A stretch of DNA of 64,000 nucleotides from Candidatus Caldisaccharidevorator malaysiensis (GTDB lineage: Bacteria; Armatimonadota; Fervidibacteria; Fervidibacterales; Fervidibacteraceae), in the NCBI GenBank assembly GCA_025057575.1, contig JANXBO010000007.1:1-64000 (forward strand). Direction: 5' to 3'. Numbering within the stretch: position 1 is the first letter of the stretch; each line of letters begins with the position of its first letter. A model generated the notes under the pieces. The model did no database searches. It had not been told where the DNA came from and saw only the letters and a program-made list of their open reading frames with translations. A program made the translations under genes and the position numbers. This document shows, one piece after another, positions 9,075 to 15,775 of the stretch.

Positions 9075-9778
9075 AAAAGTCTTTCCTGGGTGAGTCTTCT
9101 CGGCGCTCGGACGGATTGACGCGCAATTTCGTGGGCGAGCCTTAAGGGTTCCGGCAGGCGATGTCCCTTGCAGCAGTCTTGAACGAACTTAACGGCGGTC
9201 GGTAGGGAAATTCGGTGCCCAACAGAGACATAAAGGGGTGGACTACTTTTTTGCGTGCGCACGACGGCGCCGATAACGGTGTGGTCCCGAGGATCGGTCA
9301 ATTCCGTCCACTCACCTGGTGCATCCTCTGGCTCACGAGCGTGACCATATAAGCGACTTTTCGCACAGCCGATGGACGGTTTGTCAAGGAGAACGCCGAT
9401 ATGGGAAGCCAGACCGAACCTTCTCGGATGAGCCCTACCGTGGGCATCACAGAGAAGGACGTCGGGATCGCTTTTTAGGCTCTCCATCGCCTTCAAGACA
9501 GCCGGCAGTTCTCGGAACGCCAAGAGCCCTGGTATGTAAGGAAAGACGATGTCGGTCACTGCCTTGGAGACTTCTACAAGGGTTAACGCCGGCAGGGATA
9601 CCACACAGACGACCGCCAGCATTTGTTCTGGTCCGACCTGATGCACATCCGCACCGCCCACAAGCCTGATGGTGTCGGGCAGATAATCTTCCTCTATGAC
9701 TTTTTTTGACAACTCAGTTTGAACGCGCATCGCCTCGTCAACAGAAAGATCCCAACGGATTCCCTTCGGCAATCTCAT
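9071..9778 (-). CDS. nfi: Deoxyinosine 3'-endonuclease (endonuclease V)
   Basis: 235 residues. Compared with E. coli Nfi the conserved blocks are [11 protein letters not shown] (catalytic Asp), [15 protein letters not shown] (catalytic Glu), [20 protein letters not shown] (catalytic Asp) and the C-terminal [20 protein letters not shown] with [11 protein letters not shown]. All three metal-binding acids are in place. The enzyme cuts DNA one base 3' of deoxyinosine, the product of adenine deamination. It is convergent with folP and shares four bases with it; the downstream fucosidase gene is on the same strand but starts well upstream, so the two need not form an operon. Confidence 0.93.
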   Translation of the reverse strand: MRLPKGIRWDLSVDEAMRVQTELSKKVIEEDYLPDTIRLVGGADVHQVGPEQMLAVVCVVSLPALTLVEVSKAVTDIVFPYIPGLLAFRELPAVLKAMESLKSDPDVLLCDAHGRAHPRRFGLASHIGVLLDKPSIGCAKSRLYGHAREPEDAPGEWTELTDPRDHTVIGAVVRTQKSSPPLYVSVGHRISLPTAVKFVQDCCKGHRLPEPLRLAHEIARQSVRAPRRLTQERLF

Positions 9779-9811
9779 TTAACATTCATTCTCCCACATA
9801 CACGAGAAAGT

Positions 9812-11152
9812 TCACCGTTCAATTGCGATGACCGTCACATAAGGATCACGAGGCACAGGGGGCAGGGAAATGATGATTTTTTGCTGCTCTTGGGAAATCG
9901 CCAAAGGTGTCTTAGCGGGATCCATCATCAAGTAGGCGCGACTCACCGGTCCCAATGATAAGGGCAGTTCCACAAATTTTCTGTCAGGGGAATCAAGGAT
10001 ATGGACGAAAAGAAGATTGCCTTTCTGTGTAAGACGACAACCTTCGGGGGGAGCCGCATCCACAGGCTGGCTGCCATAAATACTATCGCCGTTAATCCGC
10101 AGCCATTCTCCTATCTGCAGCAATCGTTCCTGCATAATGACGGGGATTCGCCCATCCGCCGTCGGACCGACATTGAGCAGCAAGTTTCCACCCCTACTGA
10201 CGACATCCACGAGCAACGCAATCAAGTCTTTTGCAGTTGCGTAGTCCTCAATGTCTTCGTTACGATTGTAACCAAAGGAACTTCCCATTCCCCGATTCTC
10301 TTCCCACTTGCGACCAGGTGCTAAAACCTTACCGCCGCCCACGTGACCATATTCGCTGGTGAAATAGCCACCGTGGACGCTGCGAGTTTCCTTGCCCCAG
10401 CGGTCGTTGACGACGACTTCGTCCTTCACCGGCGATTCGTTGAACAACCAGGACAAAAACTCCTCACTTCTCCATACATCACTGGGGTGGTCCCACTCGC
10501 CGTCAGCGAAAATCAGCGACGGGCGGTATCGCTCCACTAACTCCTTTAACTGCGGCAGCATATGCTCTTGCACATATCGTTTCACATCGGTCCGGTAAAG
10601 TGGATTAAACCACTCATAAAGGGAGTAATACAGTCCAAAACGAAGCCCTTTGGCTCTGACGGCTTGCGCTAGTTCGGCGATCAAGTCCCGACGGGGACCG
10701 ACGTCCACGCTATTCCAATTCCAACTTTCTTTGCTTCCCCACAAACAAAAACCGTCGTGATGCTTGGAAGTCAAGACGACATAACGGGCACCCGACTTTT
10801 GAAAGAGATCAGCCCAGCGATTGGGATCAAACAGTTCTGCCCGAAACATTGGAGCAAATTCTTGGTATGGGAAATTGGCGCCATAGTTTGTGACGTGAAA
10901 CTGCCAAGTGGGGCTATTTTTATCTTGCATGTCGTGCCAATACCATTCCGCGTAGCGCCCTTTTGGCGCCCACGAAGGAACTGAGTAAACTCCCCAATGG
11001 ATAAAGATGCCAAATTTGGCTTCGTCAAACCAATTGGGAATCGGGCGACGGTCCAGAGACTCCCACTTCGCTTCATACTGCCCAAAGACGGGAGACACCA
11101 CTGCAATAAGCACAAGAGACATAATAGCCAGAAGTAGAATCGGCACCGACAT
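9812..11152 (-). CDS. Alpha-L-fucosidase, glycoside hydrolase family 29, exported
   Basis: 446 residues with a signal peptide (hydrophobic residues about 3-24, ending near VFGQYEA). The GH29 hallmarks are WFDEAKFGIFIHWGVYSVPS, YAEWYWHDM, YVVLTSKHHDGFCLW and the nucleophile region SLIFADGEWDHPSD, followed by GGNLLLNVGPTADGRIP. It removes terminal L-fucose from glycans outside the cytoplasm. A strong AGGAGGGAGTAAGA site precedes the ATG and lies over the stop codon of the peptidase stump upstream, so both are probably read from the same transcript. The C-terminal beta-sandwich is short, typical of the minimal GH29 form. Confidence 0.92.
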   Translation of the reverse strand: MSVPILLLAIMSLVLIAVVSPVFGQYEAKWESLDRRPIPNWFDEAKFGIFIHWGVYSVPSWAPKGRYAEWYWHDMQDKNSPTWQFHVTNYGANFPYQEFAPMFRAELFDPNRWADLFQKSGARYVVLTSKHHDGFCLWGSKESWNWNSVDVGPRRDLIAELAQAVRAKGLRFGLYYSLYEWFNPLYRTDVKRYVQEHMLPQLKELVERYRPSLIFADGEWDHPSDVWRSEEFLSWLFNESPVKDEVVVNDRWGKETRSVHGGYFTSEYGHVGGGKVLAPGRKWEENRGMGSSFGYNRNEDIEDYATAKDLIALLVDVVSRGGNLLLNVGPTADGRIPVIMQERLLQIGEWLRINGDSIYGSQPVDAAPPEGCRLTQKGNLLFVHILDSPDRKFVELPLSLGPVSRAYLMMDPAKTPLAISQEQQKIIISLPPVPRDPYVTVIAIER

Positions 11153-11154
11153 TC

Positions 11155-11481
11155 TTACTCCCTCCTTTTTAATTCACCCACCTTAGTTATTTCGCTTTTC
11201 ATAACTTTTCCTTTACGATAGAAAAGAGTTTGTCCCCGAATGACGGGGAGGGTCCTGCTTTCCGCCTCCATCAATTGATAAAGCCGGCTTCGTAATTGTT
11301 CTTGAAAAGGTAAAGAGTCCAGGACCGATCGGGTCCATTGATTTTGACGCCGAACCCATTCCCTGGTCTCCTGCAATTCGTCGCCTTCTAACCACTGATA
11401 AGGGTCATTAATCGGGCACCCGTGGAGGACCCGGCGAACGATCTGCCGAGGTGTCCGAATAACCCCTTTCGGTCTGCCCAC
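11155..11481 (-). pseudogene. Prolyl oligopeptidase (S9) N-terminal remnant
   Basis: 108 codons that match only the first part of a prolyl oligopeptidase: PINDPYQWLEGDELQETREW followed by VRRQNQWTRSVLDSLPF and LRSRLYQLM correspond to the usual D-P-Y-x-W-L-E start and first propeller helix. The S9 beta-propeller and the whole catalytic hydrolase domain are absent; the frame ends in a short unrelated lysine-rich tail exactly where the fucosidase ribosome site begins. The full-length family is about 700 residues. This looks like a deletion that removed some 600 codons and joined the stump to the fucosidase gene. A functional 108-residue product is possible but unlikely. Confidence 0.7.
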
Positions 11482-11550
11482 CTCTCCGATCTCACCCCTT
11501 CAGTTTTTGCCGCTGCCATCGGTAACGGTCGGGAATGGGCTCTCTCTTGA

Positions 11551-11655
11551 TCACCCTTTCAGCCAGCGGATGACCTCGTAAGCGGCAGCGGCAAGGATCA
11601 AAACAAGCCAAATTAGGATCATCGTTTTGGTCCAGCGATGCTCCGGCATTGACAT
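11551..11655 (-). CDS. Small single-span membrane protein (34 residues)
   Basis: An ATG at 11655, preceded by AAAGAGGTTGA, opens a 34-codon frame ending in TGA at 11551. The product has a polar start (MSMPEHRWTKT), one strongly hydrophobic helix (MILIWLVLILAAAAY) and a basic end (VIRWLKG), so it would sit in the membrane with a short cytoplasmic tail. It lies between the cyclase gene and the peptidase stump, on their strand. I recognise no family. Support comes from the ribosome site and the membrane-helix composition; it is too short for certainty. Confidence 0.45.
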   Translation of the reverse strand: MSMPEHRWTKTMILIWLVLILAAAAYEVIRWLKG

Positions 11656-11840
11656 TCAACCTCTTTTAAGGATAATAGCCGATAACCTTCGTGACCGATT
11701 CACGATCGGACTAAAATGATTTAAGTGCTTGGGATTTGGCTGCTGCGAGCGACTTTGGATAAGGCGAACTTGGGATGAGGCAACAAACAGACAGCCGCTG
11801 AGGATCGCCGATTTGCAGAGGCTTGCCGGTGACCGCAGGA

Positions 11841-13760
11841 TTAGCCTGCCACCCAAAACTGAGACCGCAATCGCTTGGCTTCCGGGTTTAATCCCACGAC
11901 CTTGTAGACGGTAACGGGACCCGAGAGACCAGCAACGCTCGTTTCAGGAACCTCTTCGGCGATGATTAAGTCAGCAACCCATTCGTAGACGTCTTTGCTG
12001 ACGACGATGGGTGCGTGCAGGTCCTTAGTCAGTTCCTCCAGGCGGTGGGCGAGGTTGACCGTGAAGCCGACCGCCGTGAATTGGCTCAGTTGCCGGGAAC
12101 CTAACTCGCCGACGACGGCAGGTCCCCGATGGATGCCGATCCCGATTGCCAGCGACTGACCCGTTAATCGTTGCCATAGGGTTTGCATCTGCTCAATTTC
12201 TTCCACCATATGGCAAGCGCAAACGACCGCCCTTTCGGTATGGTCCTCCATTTCCTTGAGGGCACCAAACAGAGCCATTAGTCCATCCCCTATGAACTTG
12301 TCCAGATGCCCTCCATACATTTCCACCAGTTCGGTCATAGCCGTGAAAAAGTCGTTCAAAAGGGACTGAACTTCATAAGGGGACAGGTTGGCAGTTGCCG
12401 CTGTGAAATCCCGAATATCGGCAAACAGAACGGTGATCACTTTCCTCTCACCCAACCCAGGCAAGGAAGAGGGTTTGGCAAGAATAAGGTCTGCGAGATC
12501 AGCAGGGACACGATGCCTCAACTCTTTGACAAGCCTGGTATGAATGTTGATGGCGACGAGAATCGTTGCGGTTAGAAAAGACGCTAAGGACGAAAGAATG
12601 GTCGGGAGAGGTGGATAGAGGATCCCCTTAGAAATCAGACCATAGGGGACAATCACTTCGGCTGCGAAGAGGACGAGAAAAACGCCCGCTAACCAGGTAA
12701 TTCGCTCCGTGGCAGCAGTAAGACCTATTAGAGAGCCCGCAAAGAGGACGATTGCTACTTGCACCCACAAGCCGCTCGGTTGAACCAAAAAACCCTTTAG
12801 GATGCTGTTCAGAGCGGCTGCCTGAATTTCCAAACCAAAACGACTGCCGACCCAGGGGACGGGATGGATGTCGGTGACACCCGTTGCTGTCACCCCGACG
12901 AGCAGAACCTTACCTTTTAAGTCTATGGTTTTTCTCTTGCCTTCAACAAGGTCAACAAGAGAAAGAGTCGGGAATCGCCTGGTTGGATTCTCAGAAGATG
13001 GCAAGAGAATGGGTATCTGCAGGTTGTGATAAAGCCCATTGCCAGACTTGTCAAAACCTGGAACGGAGCGGATTTCCTGCCTCAGTGCCATTGCTCCCGC
13101 AAGAGCTAACGAAGGGAGTGCCTTCTTCGTTTTGGAGAGAGCCATCGCCAATGGCACAGTCCTGCGGAAACCGTCGGAGTCGGGCAGAATGTTGACAAAG
13201 CCGATGGCGAAAGCCGATTGCGTTAAGACCTTCACCGGTAAAAGAAATCCAGGTGCCTCCCAAGTCAACCCTTCTGGTCGGTTGAGAAGCAGTCGGTCGG
13301 CAAGAGAGGAAAGGTCCGTCGGTGTTGTAGCGAACGCACATCCGAACACAACCTTCCCGAACCGAAGGGCAGACCTGGCGAGGGCTTCATCAGACGGGGT
13401 TGGCTCGGTGAATAACAAATCAAATACGATAGCCTCGGCACCACGATCAGCCGCAAGGTCGACGACCCGAGCATAAATGCGCCGGTCCAACGGGAACTGT
13501 CCCATCTTTTTCAGGGTCTTATCGTCAATGGTCACCAAAACGATTCGTGGGTCCGTTTCCACCGGTTTTAAGGACAGAAGCCAGTCCGTCACGGTCACGC
13601 TCAGCCGTTGGATCGGAGTGGAGTAAGAGGCGCCATAGGTTAGGAGCCCAACCGCAAGGGGGATAAAAAAGGCTGGAACTAATCTTAGTCCTTGACGACC
13701 GTTGCCCACAAGGAATGAGTTTGGAACGCTATTTCGGGAAAACAACCCTCTTTCGGGCAT
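11841..13760 (-). CDS. CHASE2-domain adenylate/guanylate cyclase, membrane receptor
   Basis: 639 residues in the order: N-terminal membrane helix (about 28-45), extracytoplasmic CHASE2 sensor (DPRIVLVTIDDKTL to about residue 330), three membrane helices (about 335-405) and a class III cyclase catalytic domain (about 430-600). Metal-binding Asp residues are present in LFADIRDFT and FIGDGLMALFG, with the Lys before the latter, and the transition-state Asn and Arg are in VNLAHRLEEL. The position that normally holds the adenine-specifying Asp (G-D-x-V-N) is Phe here (GFTVN), which leaves the nucleotide specificity open. The gene is divergent from a FecR-domain gene 20 bp away; CHASE2 cyclases and FecR proteins often go together. 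The start ATG has no clear ribosome site, so a later start is possible. Confidence 0.85.
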   Translation of the reverse strand: MPERGLFSRNSVPNSFLVGNGRQGLRLVPAFFIPLAVGLLTYGASYSTPIQRLSVTVTDWLLSLKPVETDPRIVLVTIDDKTLKKMGQFPLDRRIYARVVDLAADRGAEAIVFDLLFTEPTPSDEALARSALRFGKVVFGCAFATTPTDLSSLADRLLLNRPEGLTWEAPGFLLPVKVLTQSAFAIGFVNILPDSDGFRRTVPLAMALSKTKKALPSLALAGAMALRQEIRSVPGFDKSGNGLYHNLQIPILLPSSENPTRRFPTLSLVDLVEGKRKTIDLKGKVLLVGVTATGVTDIHPVPWVGSRFGLEIQAAALNSILKGFLVQPSGLWVQVAIVLFAGSLIGLTAATERITWLAGVFLVLFAAEVIVPYGLISKGILYPPLPTILSSLASFLTATILVAINIHTRLVKELRHRVPADLADLILAKPSSLPGLGERKVITVLFADIRDFTAATANLSPYEVQSLLNDFFTAMTELVEMYGGHLDKFIGDGLMALFGALKEMEDHTERAVVCACHMVEEIEQMQTLWQRLTGQSLAIGIGIHRGPAVVGELGSRQLSQFTAVGFTVNLAHRLEELTKDLHAPIVVSKDVYEWVADLIIAEEVPETSVAGLSGPVTVYKVVGLNPEAKRLRSQFWVAG

Positions 13761-13780
13761 AATGGAAAGGGGAAGAGAAA

Positions 13781-14407
13781 ATGAGGCTGGGATCAGCTGC
13801 TCTTCTTCTGGGCTTGATCGCTCTGGTTGCCTTCATCTTGGGTTCCGTCCAAACCCTAAGATTGGTGCCCAAGGTCGCCAAGGTGACGGAGGTTAGGGGA
13901 GAGGTGCTTGCCCTCCTTCCACCCCGACTGGGGCGCCCAGAACGAACGATGCCCTTAAAGGTCGGGTCGCTGGTCCTTACGGGCACCGAGATTCGGACCG
14001 GAGTGGACTCCTCTGTTTCCCTGCACTGGGCAGACGAAGTGACCCTGAAAATCGGTCCCAAATCCAAACTGAAGGTCACCCGATCCCGTTTTGACCGGGC
14101 AACGAAAGCCTTGGAAGCGATTTTCCGCCTCGGGATCGGTTCTGTTTTTGTGAAACTGCAAAAAAGCCTGACCCCTCAGTCTGTGGTGGAATTGGAAACG
14201 CCGGGGGTTACAGCGGCAGTCAGGGGAACGGCTTTTTGGGCAGAGGTGAACCAGATAGGTGAAACTCTGATAAGGGTGTCCGAGGGAATCGTCTCCCTGC
14301 GACCCCGCCTTGGTAATCGTTTGAATCTGAAAGCAAACGACAGCGTCCTCTTCGCCCCCAGCGGACGGCTCCTTCGTAGCGGAGTAACGGTTCCTCCTGA
14401 AGGATAA
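13781..14407 (+). CDS. FecR-domain envelope protein
   Basis: 208 residues. A single N-terminal hydrophobic segment (residues 5-23) is followed by VTEVRGEV, LKVGSLVLTGTEIRTG, DSSVSLHWADEVTLKIGPKS and TPGVTAAVRGTAFWAEV, the standard FecR beta-repeat pattern; the last block (V-R-G-T-x-F) is the most conserved. Outside iron transport such proteins are thought to be envelope partners of sensors. A GGGGAAGAG ribosome site precedes the ATG. Because only 20 bp separate it from the divergent CHASE2 cyclase, the two must share or overlap control sequences, or be transcribed from promoters inside each other's coding region. Confidence 0.85.
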   Translation: MRLGSAALLLGLIALVAFILGSVQTLRLVPKVAKVTEVRGEVLALLPPRLGRPERTMPLKVGSLVLTGTEIRTGVDSSVSLHWADEVTLKIGPKSKLKVTRSRFDRATKALEAIFRLGIGSVFVKLQKSLTPQSVVELETPGVTAAVRGTAFWAEVNQIGETLIRVSEGIVSLRPRLGNRLNLKANDSVLFAPSGRLLRSGVTVPPEG

Positions 14408-14424
14408 GACAAGAGAGGTGCCGG

Positions 14425-14479
14425 AGCGCCGACGGGCGGCAAGAGAAGCCCTGAAATTTAGGGCTGCTGGTCCGGCGCT
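14425..14479. terminator. Nested inverted repeat between convergent genes, probable bidirectional terminator
   Basis: An outer 7-bp stem AGCGCCG / CGGCGCT (14425-14431 with 14473-14479) encloses an inner hairpin AGCCCT / AGGGCT (14447-14452 with 14460-14465, 7-base loop). It fills the gap between the FecR gene and the convergent regulator gene. There is no clean T-tract on either side, so termination strength is uncertain; a folded 3' end shared by both transcripts is the simplest reading. Confidence 0.4.
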
Positions 14480-14501
14480 TGATAAGTGCTCGTAAGGGAG
14501 T

Positions 14502-14873
14502 TTATTGCCGAGCGTTTTCGTCCAAATCCATCAGTGAGACTCTTGAGGGAAGATGAAACCGAATGGTGCAGCAGCCCAGGTTCAATTCTTCGCCCTTCGT
14601 CGCTTGCTCTCGGAAAAGGGGACTGAGACGATAGAAGATTTTCTTACCGTCCCGCCTCGTCTCCACCACACCCACGGACCTAAGGATGGCAAGATGATGG
14701 GAGGTGTGGGGCTGACTGAGTTTCAGACGGTTCGCCAAGTCAGTAACGCTCCACTCCTTTTCCATAAGCAAGGTCAGAATCTCCAACCTGGTCTTGTCGC
14801 CGAGAGCCTTCAAAAACTCTGCGCATTCTGTCGGCGTTTCCGGTTTGCCCCTTAACATTCCTGTATTATCCAC
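14502..14873 (-). CDS. ArsR-family winged-helix transcriptional regulator
   Basis: 123 residues. The domain runs from FLKALGDKTRLEILTLLMEK through SVTDLANRLKLSQPHTSHHL (recognition helix) to VGVVETRRDGKKIFYRLSP, a textbook ArsR/SmtB layout. The metal sites of ArsR (C-x-C in helix 3) and SmtB are not evident; two adjacent Cys in LNLGCCTI near residue 100 could be a sensor but this is a guess. GTG at 14873 is used as start; an ATG five codons in, with AGGA before it, is an alternative. It is divergent from the Yip1-type gene, across a 153-bp gap, which is the likeliest target. Confidence 0.85.
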   Translation of the reverse strand: MDNTGMLRGKPETPTECAEFLKALGDKTRLEILTLLMEKEWSVTDLANRLKLSQPHTSHHLAILRSVGVVETRRDGKKIFYRLSPLFREQATKGEELNLGCCTIRFHLPSRVSLMDLDENARQ

Positions 14874-14971
14874 CTAAGGCATCAAAGATTGTCTATAAGT
14901 TTATTCTACAGAAAGGCTTGAGGGAAAGCAAGGGTGTCTGCTCGGGATGGTTTGGTTTCAGAGAAGCCTTG

Positions 14972-15000
14972 TTGAGAAAGAAACCTTTCTTCCGTTAATG
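14972..15000 (+). promoter_or_regulatory. Possible sigma70-type promoter of the Yip1-type gene
   Basis: TTGAGA and TTAATG are separated by 17 bases, and the expected start near 15007 lies just before the AAGGGTGA ribosome site of the gene at 15027. Both boxes match the consensus only in part, so this is a weak prediction. Confidence 0.3.
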
Positions 15001-15026
15001 GCAAACTTGACAAGGGTGACCGTCCG

Positions 15027-15755
15027 ATGAGAGGGGTTGGGCTTTTCGTCGGTCAGGCTTCGGAATGGGTTTCTCAAGCCTTACGGCAGGCAACAGAAGG
15101 CGTTGTTAATTGGGGTCAGTCTCGTTTTGTGCAGACCTTTTGCGAGGCATGGCGGTGGGGTCTCTCTGCTATCGGGCGACCTGTGCCGACCTTGAGGAGG
15201 GCAGCCGACGAAAAGCCGATCCTTGCTGCTCTTTGGTTGACGATCCTGCAGGGTTTTTCTCTTGCGATCGGTGTCCATCTGGCGAGGGGCAACGGAGGCA
15301 TCTGGGGCAGTTATGTCCTTGCCCCGATTATCACCCAGTTGGAACACTGGCCGTGGGTCCTTTTTTACGCCTTGGTCTTTCCTTTTGGTCTGTGGTTTAT
15401 AAAGGCAGCCATTCTGAACTTGGTCGCTGAACTGTTGGGGGGACCTCCAAGGGGTCTGAGTCTTTTAGCCTCCACAGCCGTTGCGTGCTCGCCCAACCTT
15501 CTGGTCCTTCCCGTAACGGCTGTTTGTGTATGGCTGGCAGAGCCCGACTTAAATACGGGGTTCGTCGGTCATTTTTGGTTCCTTTACTCCATCGCTGCCA
15601 CCGCCTGGTGGGTTGTCCTCACCGTTGTCAGCGTTCGGGAAACCTATCGCTTTTCCCTTTCCCAAGCCATCCTGACCCTCTTGTTGCCTTTTGGCGTTGG
15701 GATGCCGTTGGCGCTTATTGCTTATCAGGTTCTCAGGTCGGCTGCGTCCTCATAA
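15027..15755 (+). CDS. Yip1-type multispan membrane protein
   Basis: 242 residues. After a 60-residue amphipathic, cytoplasmic start come five hydrophobic segments, with VLFYALVFPFGLWFIKAAIL and WFLYSIAATAWWVVLTVVSV the clearest. The order of helices and the conserved P-F-x-x-x-x-x-K-A-x-x-x-x-x-A turn fit the bacterial YIP1 family, whose function is not known. An AAGGGTGA site precedes the ATG. It is divergent from the ArsR-type regulator and 20 bp upstream of polA, with which it may be co-transcribed. Confidence 0.7.
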   Translation: MRGVGLFVGQASEWVSQALRQATEGVVNWGQSRFVQTFCEAWRWGLSAIGRPVPTLRRAADEKPILAALWLTILQGFSLAIGVHLARGNGGIWGSYVLAPIITQLEHWPWVLFYALVFPFGLWFIKAAILNLVAELLGGPPRGLSLLASTAVACSPNLLVLPVTAVCVWLAEPDLNTGFVGHFWFLYSIAATAWWVVLTVVSVRETYRFSLSQAILTLLLPFGVGMPLALIAYQVLRSAASS

Positions 15756-15775
15756 CTTAGAGGACAGAAAGAACG

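Noticed and set aside
11656-11856. Minus-strand ORF of 66 codons between the small membrane ORF and the cyclase
   Set aside because: Overlaps the end of the cyclase, has no ribosome site and its peptide has no membrane helix or domain.
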